Assembly: GCA_949288405.1 (NCBI GenBank)
Contig: CASEKM010000044.1
Span: 1-9,046 of the forward strand
Direction of reading: 5' to 3'
DNA length: 9,046 nucleotides
From: an uncultured bacterium
GTDB lineage: Bacteria; Bacillota; Clostridia; Oscillospirales; Oscillospiraceae
Made by a program: the position numbers and the translations under genes
In this document: positions 1-5,435 of the stretch, one piece after another
Layout: every line of letters begins with the position of its first letter
Position numbering within the stretch: the first letter of the stretch is position 1
The notes under the pieces: model-generated
What the model saw: only the letters and a program-made list of their open reading frames with translations
Databases searched by the model: none
Told to the model about the DNA's origin: nothing

Positions 1-302
1 TCCTCCTCCGCGTCCATCAGGCAGGACCGCAGGCGGTCCACCTCCTCCTGGTACACCGCACGGCCCTTGGGGGTGATGCGGTAGGTGCGTTTGCGGCCGT
101 CCACCTCGGTCTCCTGGATGAGCTTCTCCTCCTGGAATTTTCCCAGAAGGGTGTACAAGGTCCCCGGACCCAGCTTCACCCGGCCCCGGGTCTTGCGCTC
201 CACGAATTCGGTGATCTCCGTGCCGCACATGTCCCGGCGCAGAAAGGACATGAGCACATAAAACATGGGTTCGGTCAGAGGACCGCGGTCCTTTCCACCC
301 AT
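1..302 (-). CDS. PadR-family transcriptional regulator (C-terminus beyond window)
   Basis: This is a small DNA-binding repressor, incomplete because the reading frame is still open at base 1 (100 codons seen). The N-terminal PadR winged helix is clear: after MGGKDRGPLTEPMFYVLMSFL comes a helix-turn-helix segment (GTEITEFVERKTRGRVKLGPGTLYTLL, about residues 33-59) with the family hallmark LGPGTLYTLL, then a wing rich in basic residues (DGRKRTYRITPKGRAVYQEE, about residues 73-92). The ATG at 302-300 is chosen because AAGGAGG lies about 8 bases upstream. PadR proteins usually dimerise through a C-terminal coiled-coil helix, which lies outside the window. The gene has a consensus promoter overlapped by inverted repeats, so autorepression is likely. 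Its ligand and other targets cannot be read from the sequence. Confidence 0.93.
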   Translation of the reverse strand, partial: MGGKDRGPLTEPMFYVLMSFLRRDMCGTEITEFVERKTRGRVKLGPGTLYTLLGKFQEEKLIQETEVDGRKRTYRITPKGRAVYQEEVDRLRSCLMDAEE

Positions 303-325
303 ATGAGGCACCTCCTTGCTGTGTA

Positions 326-342
326 ATATCGTGAGTCGATAT
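326..342. promoter_or_regulatory. Probable PadR operator O2 (just downstream of the start point)
   Basis: A second perfect ATATCG-N5-CGATAT inverted repeat of the same length and arm sequence as the spacer operator but with a different 5-base centre (TGAGT). A third, one-mismatch copy, ATATCG-N5-TGATAT, overlaps it at 339-355. It lies in the early transcribed leader of padR, a second roadblock position. Confidence 0.7.
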
Positions 343-353
343 CGTCTAATGAT

Positions 354-382
354 ATTGTAATATCGCCTCTCGATATTGTCAA
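354..382 (-). promoter_or_regulatory. Consensus promoter of the padR gene
   Basis: Read on the minus strand, there is a perfect -35 TTGACA (382-377), a 17-base spacer and a -10 TACAAT (359-354). The inferred transcript start is near 347, giving a leader of about 45 bases before the PadR start codon. The whole 17-base spacer is one copy of the ATATCG-N5-CGATAT operator. Confidence 0.88.
360..376. promoter_or_regulatory. Probable PadR operator O1 (inside promoter spacer)
   Basis: Perfect inverted repeat ATATCG-N5-CGATAT. With one more base on each side it becomes AATATCG-N5-CGATATT (359-377). It occupies exactly the spacer between the -35 and -10 of the padR promoter, so a bound dimer would block RNA polymerase. 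Assignment to PadR is inferred from position, since PadR repressors commonly bind their own promoters. Confidence 0.75.
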
Positions 383-468
383 TCAGCTTGAAAAAATCTT
401 AAGAAAATCGGCGGACAGCACAACTTTTTTCGCTGGTTTTTGTAGATGGTGCCCGGGCGGAAAGCATG

Positions 469-495
469 AAAAAAGCAGCCTCGGAGGAGGCTGCT
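469..495 (-). terminator. Intrinsic terminator of the DUF4830 gene
   Basis: On the minus strand, AGCAGCCTC-CTCC-GAGGCTGCT forms a perfect 9-bp stem with a 4-base loop (495-474), followed directly by a T run (474-469). It begins 13 bases after the stop codon of the DUF4830 gene and separates it from padR. Confidence 0.9.
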
Positions 496-508
496 CTCAG
501 GGGTGAGA

Positions 509-994
509 TCATGACCCGTCCGGCATGGCCAGGCCGTGGAGGAATCCGTCCATCTGGGGGGAGAGGACCTCGCCGCCGATGACGGTGTTTCGGTAGATCA
601 TCAGGTTGGCGTGGACGCCCGCTTCGCCGGTGGGGTAGTTGGTGATCTCATAGGTGTACCGCTTCACCCGCTTGCCCGCGTACTTCTCCAGGTCGAAGCC
701 CTGGCCGCTCTGGAGGGAGAGGTAGTCGTCATAGCTCTCGTCCATCTCCTCCGGGATCATCAGCTCCTCCGTGGCCAGGGGCTCCTGGGCCACCTGCCAG
801 CCGTAGCCCTCCAGATAGGCCACCCGGTCCTCATTGGTCTTGACCCCTTTGGGGCTGGGGAGGGAGGAGGTCATGGCGGCCTGGGCGGCGTCCCCTCCAA
901 AATTCAGCGCCAGTGCCGCGCAGCACACCAGCGCGGCGGCAGCCACGCTGAAGGCCAGCTTTCTTCTGGGCAGCCTCGCAGTCACGATCAACAC
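509..994 (-). CDS. DUF4830 domain protein, membrane-anchored or secreted
   Basis: A 161-aa protein of unknown function. The N-terminus MLIVTARLPRRK is followed by a hydrophobic segment (about residues 13-31, AFSVAAAALVCCAALAL) and an AQA-A sequence that could be a signal-peptidase site, so it acts at or outside the membrane. The rest (about residues 50-158) resembles DUF4830: YLEGYGWQV, EELMIPEEMDESYDDYLSLQ, GFDLEKYAGKRVKRYTYEITNYP, then IGGEVLSPQMDGFLHGL at the end. The start is GTG at 994-992, because GAAGGAG (1010-1004) lies 9 bases upstream. The ATG at 1001-999 is out of frame and too close to that ribosome site. The family has no assigned enzymatic role. The gene has its own terminator and stands divergent from rsuA, with no clear promoter that I can point to. 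Confidence 0.85.
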   Translation of the reverse strand: MLIVTARLPRRKLAFSVAAAALVCCAALALNFGGDAAQAAMTSSLPSPKGVKTNEDRVAYLEGYGWQVAQEPLATEELMIPEEMDESYDDYLSLQSGQGFDLEKYAGKRVKRYTYEITNYPTGEAGVHANLMIYRNTVIGGEVLSPQMDGFLHGLAMPDGS

Positions 995-1084
995 AGCGCA
1001 TATCTCCTTCCGGTTTGGGTTCTTGCTCTATTCCTATGCGGCGGGGGAGGGGAGTATGCCGGCGCGGCGGACATCAAAAAAATG

Positions 1085-1113
1085 TTGAAATCCCGGGGGC
1101 GGTTTGGTACAAT
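1085..1113 (+). promoter_or_regulatory. Promoter of the rsuA-type gene
   Basis: TTGAAA (1085-1090), a 17-base spacer and TACAAT (1108-1113), both one mismatch from consensus. The predicted start point near 1120 gives a leader of about 45 bases before the ATG at 1166, with GAGGTGG (1155-1161) as the ribosome site. Confidence 0.82.
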
Positions 1114-1165
1114 AGACCAACGTGTGAAAAAAAGGACTGGATCTCCAGAGAAATGAGGTGGCGAG

Positions 1166-1894
1166 ATGGCGCTGGAGCGGCTGGACAAGCTCCTGGCCTC
1201 CACCGGGCGGTGGTCCCGGCGGGAGGTGAAGGAGCTGGTGCGCCAGGGGAGGGTGCAGGCGGACGGGGTCCCCGTCCGGCGGCCGGAGGACAAGTGCGAC
1301 CCCGCCGCCGTCTGTGTGACGGTGGACGGCCAGGCGGTGGACTGCGCCCCCTTTGTCTATCTCATGCTCCACAAGCCGGCGGGCCTGCTGTCCGCCACCG
1401 AGGACCGCAGGCAGCGGACGGTGCTGGACCTGCTGCCGGAGCATCTGCGCCGCCGGGGGCTGTTCCCGGTGGGGCGGCTGGACAAGGACACGGAGGGGCT
1501 GCTGCTGCTCACCGACGACGGCCCCCTGGGCCACGAGCTGCTGTCCCCCAAGAAGCACGTGGACAAGGTGTACTACGCCCGGGTGGACGGGACCGTGGAC
1601 CGGGAGGACGCGGAGGCCCTGGCCGGGGGGATGAGCCTGGGGGACGGCCTGCGCTGCCTGCCCGCCGGGTTGGAGCCCCTGGGGGACGGGTCGGAGTGCC
1701 TGGTCACCCTGCGGGAGGGCAAGTACCACCAGGTGAAGCGGATGCTGGCCGCCCGGGGCAAGCCGGTGCGCTACCTGAAGCGCCTGTCCATGGGCCCCCT
1801 GCGGCTGGACCCGGAGCTGGCCCCCGGGGAGTGGCGCCCCCTCACGCCGGAGGAGGTGGCGGCTCTGCGAAGGGGACAGGGAGAACTCCTGTGA
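1166..1894 (+). CDS. rsuA: RsuA-family ribosomal RNA pseudouridine synthase
   Basis: This enzyme isomerises a specific uridine in rRNA to pseudouridine in the cytoplasm; RsuA modifies 16S rRNA at position 516 in E. coli numbering. The 242-aa protein has an N-terminal S4 RNA-binding domain (about residues 1-60, starting ERLDKLLASTGRWSRREVKELVRQGRV) and a synthase domain. The catalytic motif GRLDKDTEGLLLLTDDG (residues 103-119) carries the catalytic Asp106. The other family blocks HKPAGLLSA (69-77) and EGKYHQVKRM (184-193) are present, and the end LKRLSMGPLRLDPELAPGEWRPLT is typical of the RsuA branch rather than RluB/RluE. Length matches the family. The start is supported by GAGGTGG five bases upstream. 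It appears to be a single-gene unit. The exact target base is inferred from subfamily resemblance only. Confidence 0.93.
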   Translation: MALERLDKLLASTGRWSRREVKELVRQGRVQADGVPVRRPEDKCDPAAVCVTVDGQAVDCAPFVYLMLHKPAGLLSATEDRRQRTVLDLLPEHLRRRGLFPVGRLDKDTEGLLLLTDDGPLGHELLSPKKHVDKVYYARVDGTVDREDAEALAGGMSLGDGLRCLPAGLEPLGDGSECLVTLREGKYHQVKRMLAARGKPVRYLKRLSMGPLRLDPELAPGEWRPLTPEEVAALRRGQGELL

Positions 1895-1920
1895 GGTTTT
1901 GGTTGTTTTTCACAAAAAAA

Positions 1921-1940
1921 TTGGCAAACCCTCTTGCCAA
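1921..1940. promoter_or_regulatory. Inverted repeat overlapping the -35 box, candidate operator
   Basis: TTGGCA-N8-TGCCAA is a perfect 6+6 inverted repeat whose right arm overlaps the -35 hexamer. The same bases also form a near direct repeat, TTGGCAAACC and TTGCCAAACC, 13 bases apart. Its position suits control of polymerase access, but the protein that binds is not known. Confidence 0.5.
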
Positions 1941-1963
1941 ACCGGGGGGGAAGCCGTTATAAT
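1934..1963 (+). promoter_or_regulatory. Promoter of the CdaR-type regulator gene
   Basis: TTGCCA (1934-1939), an 18-base spacer and a perfect TATAAT (1958-1963). Transcription would start near 1970. This rules out the TTG codon at 1972 as a start and supports the GTG at 2005. Confidence 0.78.
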
Positions 1964-2004
1964 GTCAATAGTTGTTTTACGAGATTTACTTGGGAGGGAT
2001 CCAT

Positions 2005-3096
2005 GTGTCCAGCAGGATGTTTCAGGGAGTGGTGCTCCAGATGAAAGACAGCGTCGACCGCACTGTGGGTGTGATCGATGCGGACGGGATCGTGGTGGCG
2101 TGCAGTGAACTGACCTGCATTGGGGAGCATTGGCCCGGTGCGGTGACCGCCGTAAATGCTGCGGACCACGCGGCTGCCCACTTTGAGGGGAAGACCTTCA
2201 AGCCCTTGGCGGGCTGGGGGGCACAGTTTGACTATGCCGCCTTTATCCAGGGGGAGGATGAGACGGCCGGCTCCCTGTGCGCCATGGCGGTGGTGGCCTT
2301 CAACGGGGCCAAGGCCTACTACGAGGAGAAGCACGACAAGGCCACCTTTGTGAAAAATATCATCTCCGACAATATTCTCCTGGGCGACATCTACACCCAG
2401 GCCAAGGAGCTCCACTTTGTCTCCGAGGCGCCCCGGGCCGCCTTCCTGGTGCGGCAGCTGGGCCCCGCCGACGTAAGCACCATCGATGTGATCCAGAATC
2501 TGTTCCCGGACAAGCAGACCGACTTCGTCATCTCCATCAACGAGACCGACGTGGCCCTGATCAAGCAGCTGCCCGAGGGGGCGGACGCCCGGGAGCTGCA
2601 GCGCATCGCCAAGCAGATCGCCACCGCCGTCACCCAGGAGCTGGGCATCAAGGTGGTCATCGGCATCGGCACCGTGGTCACCCACATCCGGGACCTGGCC
2701 CGGGCCTACAAGGAGGCCGGCGTGGCCATCGACGTGGGCAAGGTGTTCGACACGGAGAAGACCGTCATCAACTATGAGAACCTGGGCATCGGGCGTCTGA
2801 TCTACCAGCTGCCCACCATCCTGTGCCAGATGTTCCTCCAGGAGGTCTTTAAGAAGAACCCCATCGACGCCCTGGACCAGGAGACCCTGCTCACCATCAA
2901 CAAGTTCTTCGAGAACAACCTGAACGTGTCCGAGACCGCCCGGAAGCTGTTCGTCCACCGGAACACCCTGGTGTACCGCCTGGAGAAGATCAAAAAGCTC
3001 ACCGGCCTGGACCTGCGGGAGTTCGACGACGCCATCACCTTCAAGGTGGCCCTGATGGTCAAGAAGTACCTGATCTCCCGGGGCATCGAGTCCTGA
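2005..3096 (+). CDS. CdaR/PucR-type transcriptional regulator (sugar-diacid-recognition family)
   Basis: A 363-aa DNA-binding regulator. The N-terminus (about residues 1-115: SSRMFQGVVLQMKDSVDRTVGVIDADGIVVACSE) looks like the putative sugar-diacid or small-molecule sensor domain of CdaR proteins. The middle (about 140-260, QTDFVISINETDVALIKQL, ELGIKVVIGIGTVVTHIRDLARAYKEA) matches the GGDEF-like domain of this family, which has no cyclase motif. The C-terminus (about 293-350) is the PucR helix-turn-helix (LLTINKFFENNLNVSETARKLFVHRNTLVYRLEKIKKLTGLDLREF). The GTG at 2005 is chosen because GGGAGGG (1992-1998) sits six bases upstream. The nearby ATG at 2003 is out of frame. No metabolic operon is attached, so the ligand and targets are unknown. 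The gene has its own promoter and terminator. Confidence 0.88.
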   Translation: MSSRMFQGVVLQMKDSVDRTVGVIDADGIVVACSELTCIGEHWPGAVTAVNAADHAAAHFEGKTFKPLAGWGAQFDYAAFIQGEDETAGSLCAMAVVAFNGAKAYYEEKHDKATFVKNIISDNILLGDIYTQAKELHFVSEAPRAAFLVRQLGPADVSTIDVIQNLFPDKQTDFVISINETDVALIKQLPEGADARELQRIAKQIATAVTQELGIKVVIGIGTVVTHIRDLARAYKEAGVAIDVGKVFDTEKTVINYENLGIGRLIYQLPTILCQMFLQEVFKKNPIDALDQETLLTINKFFENNLNVSETARKLFVHRNTLVYRLEKIKKLTGLDLREFDDAITFKVALMVKKYLISRGIES

Positions 3097-3113
3097 CAAT
3101 TCTACAGAGCGCA

Positions 3114-3156
3114 AAGGGAGCCTCTGTTCGCCAGAAGGCGGACAGAGGCCCTTTTT
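3114..3156 (+). terminator. Intrinsic terminator of the CdaR-type gene
   Basis: A long stem, roughly GGGAGCCTCTGTTCGCC pairing with GGCGGACAGAGGCCC around an AGAA loop with a bulge and one mismatch, is followed by TTTTT (3152-3156). It begins 18 bases after the stop codon. Confidence 0.9.
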
Positions 3157-3159
3157 GTC

Positions 3160-3495
3160 GGGGAAGTTCTGCTTCGATCCGTTCCGACGGCTCGGCCAAC
3201 TCAGGCGCAGTCTGAAAACTGCACCAGCGGCAAATTTTTAATCACCAGGGCCCCAGTGGGCCCGGATTAAACCGCACCCAAGCACTCCTGGTTTTGCGCG
3301 CCGGAAGGGTTTTGATCCAATTCAGGAGAGTCCCCCGTAAACGGGGTCCGGGGGACGCGAATATGGGCGCGGAGTGCCCATCCTGAGCGTCTCCCCGGTG
3401 GCGTTTTGGTTACTTTGCCGCCATGGGCAAAGTAACCCGCCGCCCGCAGGCGGCGGAACCCCCACGCGCCCCTAAAAAGGTGACATAAAACCGAA
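3160..3495. repeat. Intergenic block of nested inverted repeats, candidate dispersed repeat element
   Basis: There is no credible gene here. In order I see: TTTAATC (3237-3243) paired with GATTAAA (3265-3271) enclosing two GGGCCC copies; GTCCCCC (3330-3336) paired with GGGGGAC (3350-3356), with the competing inner stem CCCCGT/ACGGGG (3333-3346); ATGGGC (3363-3368) with GCCCAT (3376-3381); a 12-bp perfect stem GGTTACTTTGCC (3408-3419) with GGCAAAGTAACC (3426-3437); and CCGCCGCC (3437-3444) with GGCGGCGG (3449-3456). None has a T run, so they are not terminators. Dense inverted repeats between transcription units are typical of REP/MITE-like dispersed sequences, but copy number cannot be seen here. 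Confidence 0.55.
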
Positions 3496-3503
3496 ATTTG
3501 CCA

Positions 3504-3532
3504 TTGACAAAGAAAGGTTACGGGTGTAGCCT
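3504..3532 (+). promoter_or_regulatory. Probable promoter of the ftsEX operon
   Basis: A perfect -35 TTGACA (3504-3509), a 17-base spacer and a weak -10 TAGCCT (3527-3532). TAATAA follows at 3532-3537. The leader to the ftsE start would be about 130 bases and contains hairpins, among them GGGGAA/TTCCCC (3553-3566) and a longer one at 3597-3627. A strong -35 with a poor -10 could mean low or activator-assisted expression. Confidence 0.6.
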
Positions 3533-3668
3533 AATAAGGCACAGAATTTCCCGGGGAATTTTCCCCATTCACATAACGGGAGTCTCCATTCTTTCCTGTG
3601 TTTCCTCCCCCTGCGGGGCGGGACACAAAATCGACTTTGGAATAACGGGATCGCGAGGACTATCTTAC

Positions 3669-4358
3669 ATGATACGCTTTATCGACGTCTATAAAGAGTA
3701 CGACAACGGTACGAAGGCCCTGAAGGGCATCAATCTGCGCATTGATGACGGGGAGTTCGTCTTTCTGGTGGGGCCGTCCGGGTCGGGCAAGTCCACCATC
3801 ATCAAGCTGATCACCGGCGAGATCGCCCTGACCGAGGGCAAGCTGATGGTCAACGGCTACAGCATGAACAACATCAGCCCCCGGCAGGTGCCCCTGATGC
3901 GCCGCACCCTGGGCATCATCTTCCAGGACTTCCGCCTCATCGACAAGAAGACGGTGTACGAGAACCTGTCCTTTGTGATGAAGTCCATCGGCGCCTCCAC
4001 CCGGGACCTGAAGCGGCGCATCCCCTATGTGCTGCAGCTGGTGGGCCTGGATCAGAAGGCGGACCGGTATCCGGGGGAGCTCTCCGGCGGCGAGCAGCAG
4101 CGGGTGGCCATCGCCCGGGCCCTGGTGAACAACCCCAACATGATCATCGCCGACGAGCCCACCGGGAATCTGGACCCCCACCGCTCTCTGGAGATCATGA
4201 TGCTGCTGGAGCGGATCAACGACCTGGGCACCACCGTGCTGGTGGTCACCCACGAAAAGAACCTGGTGAACCGGTTCAGCAAGCGGGTGGTGGCCATCGA
4301 GGACGGCCGCATCATCAACGACGAGACAGGCGGGTACTACAATGGCGAAAAGGTTTGA
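3669..4358 (+). CDS. ftsE: Cell-division ABC transporter ATPase FtsE
   Basis: FtsE is the cytoplasmic ATPase of the FtsEX complex, which uses ATP to switch on peptidoglycan hydrolases at the membrane rather than to move a solute. The 229-aa protein has every ABC motif: Walker A GPSGSGKST (35-43), Q-loop Gln86 in IIFQDFRLI, signature LSGGEQQRVAIARAL (138-152), Walker B MIIADEP (158-164), D-loop GNLD (166-169) and switch His195. The opening MIRFIDVYKEY and the segment FQDFRLIDKKTVYENL are typical of FtsE. The ATG at 3669 follows GAGGA (3655-3659) by nine bases. An in-frame extension to 3498 is rejected because it would begin upstream of the predicted promoter. The 3' end overlaps ftsX by 17 bases, so the two are probably translationally coupled. 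Confidence 0.95.
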   Translation: MIRFIDVYKEYDNGTKALKGINLRIDDGEFVFLVGPSGSGKSTIIKLITGEIALTEGKLMVNGYSMNNISPRQVPLMRRTLGIIFQDFRLIDKKTVYENLSFVMKSIGASTRDLKRRIPYVLQLVGLDQKADRYPGELSGGEQQRVAIARALVNNPNMIIADEPTGNLDPHRSLEIMMLLERINDLGTTVLVVTHEKNLVNRFSKRVVAIEDGRIINDETGGYYNGEKV

Positions 4359-5232
4359 TTTCAAGTATTACTGCAGCGAGGGCTTCCACTCCATCTTCAC
4401 CCACGGCTTCATGTCCTTCGCCGCCGTGTGTATGATCGTGGCCTGTCTGCTGATCATGGGCTCCTTCTCCCTGGTGGCGGTGAACCTGAACCACATGCTG
4501 GGGGACCTGGAGGACGAAAACCTGTTTTTGGCCTATATTGATGAGACCTACACCGAGGAACAGGCCCGTGCCCTCCAGCCGGAGATCGAGGCGGTGCCCA
4601 ATGTGTCCGTGGTCACCTTTGTCACCAAGGCGGAGGCCATGGACGACTACCGGGCGGGCCGGGAGGACAACCCCCTGCTGGCCGACCTGCCCGACGAGGT
4701 GCTGCGGGACCGCTTTGAGATCCACGTGGACGACATTGAGCTTATGGGAGAAACGGTGGATCAGGTGGAACAGATCACCGGCGTGGCCGACACCCGGGCG
4801 GAGATGGAGATCGCCCAGGGCTTTGTCATGGTGCGGAACATCGCTGCCGGCGTGGCCGTTGTGCTGGTCTCCATGCTGGCGGTGGTCTCCCTGTTCATCA
4901 TCGCCAACACCATCAAGCTGGCCACCTTCTACCGCCGGGAGGAGATCGCCATTATGAAGATGTGCGGCGCCACCAACGCCTTCATCCGCTGGCCCTTCAT
5001 CGTGGAGGGCATGCTGCTGGGCCTGGCCGGCGCGCTGGCAGCCTTCTTCCTCCAGTGGGGCATCTATGAGCTGGTGGAGCGGGCGGTGATCCAGTCCAAC
5101 GGCCTGTCCCTGCTGGTGGTGCTGCCCTTCCTGTCCCTGGCCCCCCAGTTCCTGCTGGTGTTCATCGCGGCAGGCCTGCTCATCGGCGTGGTGGGCTCGG
5201 TGCTGGCCATTCGGAAGTTTTTGCAGGTGTAA
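4342..5232 (+). CDS. ftsX: Cell-division membrane protein FtsX
   Basis: This is the membrane partner of FtsE; it relays ATPase conformational changes to an extracellular hydrolase. The 296-aa protein has the FtsX layout: a short cytoplasmic N-terminus, TM1 (about 23-47), an extracellular loop domain of about 115 residues (48-163, with LAYIDETYTEEQARAL and the YRAGREDNPLLADLPDEVLRDRFEI stretch seen in the family), then TM2 (about 165-191), the cytoplasmic loop with the conserved FYRREEIAIMKMCGATNAFIRWPFIVEG, TM3 (about 217-242) and TM4 (about 262-290). The ATG lies inside the 3' end of ftsE, and a weak AGGCGGG (4328-4334) is its ribosome site. Full length, no visible damage. The loop between TM1 and TM2 is the expected docking surface for the coiled coil of the M23 enzyme encoded two genes downstream. 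Confidence 0.94.
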   Translation: MAKRFDFKYYCSEGFHSIFTHGFMSFAAVCMIVACLLIMGSFSLVAVNLNHMLGDLEDENLFLAYIDETYTEEQARALQPEIEAVPNVSVVTFVTKAEAMDDYRAGREDNPLLADLPDEVLRDRFEIHVDDIELMGETVDQVEQITGVADTRAEMEIAQGFVMVRNIAAGVAVVLVSMLAVVSLFIIANTIKLATFYRREEIAIMKMCGATNAFIRWPFIVEGMLLGLAGALAAFFLQWGIYELVERAVIQSNGLSLLVVLPFLSLAPQFLLVFIAAGLLIGVVGSVLAIRKFLQV

Positions 5233-5241
5233 ATCCCCAGG

Positions 5242-5306
5242 GGCGGCCTTCGGCCGCCGGCAGATGCGTTGGCATATTTGGTTTTGGGCGGGGGCTTGCC
5301 CCCGCC
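5242..5306 (+). repeat. Two strong GC hairpins between ftsX and the small membrane gene
   Basis: GGCGGCC-TTC-GGCCGCC (5242-5258) is a perfect 7-bp stem, and GGCGGGGG/CCCCCGCC (5287-5294 with 5299-5306, loop CTTG) is a perfect 8-bp stem. Neither is followed by a T run, so they should not end transcription. They may protect the upstream ftsEX mRNA or lower expression of the downstream genes. Confidence 0.6.
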
Positions 5307-5326
5307 GCCGGGAAGGAGCGCAAGAC

Positions 5327-5425
5327 ATGAGACCCAGAAAACAGAGAATTATCATGGGCATTTTGGCAATCGTGATGGTGATTGCTCTGGTGCTCCCCAT
5401 GCTGGGGACCCTGTGGATGCAGTGA
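5327..5425 (+). CDS. Small single-pass membrane peptide in the ftsEX operon (32 aa)
   Basis: A tiny gene of 32 codons: a basic start MRPRKQR, then an uninterrupted hydrophobic stretch (about residues 8-30, IIMGILAIVMVIALVLPMLGTLW) ending MQ. The charge pattern predicts a cytoplasmic N-terminus. The start is well supported: GGAAGGAG (5311-5318) lies eight bases before the ATG. Its TGA (5423-5425) overlaps the ribosome site of the next gene (GAGGTGG, 5424-5430), so the two look translationally coupled. I do not recognise a named family. From its position between ftsX and the M23 hydrolase, it may help assemble or regulate the FtsEX-hydrolase complex, but nothing in its sequence shows a function. 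It is too short for many gene finders. Confidence 0.72.
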   Translation: MRPRKQRIIMGILAIVMVIALVLPMLGTLWMQ

Positions 5426-5435
5426 GGTGGCCGGC

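Noticed and set aside
536..1156. Plus-strand frame opposite the DUF4830 gene
   Set aside because: Antisense shadow without ribosome site; the minus-strand frame has a signal-like segment, family motifs and a terminator.
1015..1962. Plus-strand frame of 315 codons over rsuA
   Set aside because: Out-of-frame reading of rsuA rich in G, A, P and R, beginning before the rsuA promoter; no family resemblance.
1972..2004. TTG start at 1972 for the CdaR-type gene
   Set aside because: It lies about 9 bases after the -10 box with no ribosome site, whereas GTG at 2005 follows GGGAGGG at good spacing.
1957..3114. Long minus-strand open frame (385 codons) opposite the CdaR-type gene
   Set aside because: It is the GC3 shadow of the plus-strand gene: low-complexity composition rich in G, L, V, D and H, no domain, no ribosome site. 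The plus-strand frame has clear PucR and CdaR features.
3498..3668. Upstream in-frame extension of ftsE by 57 codons
   Set aside because: It would start before the TTGACA box, has no ribosome site, and FtsE proteins start at the MIRFIDVYKEY position, with GAGGA correctly placed.
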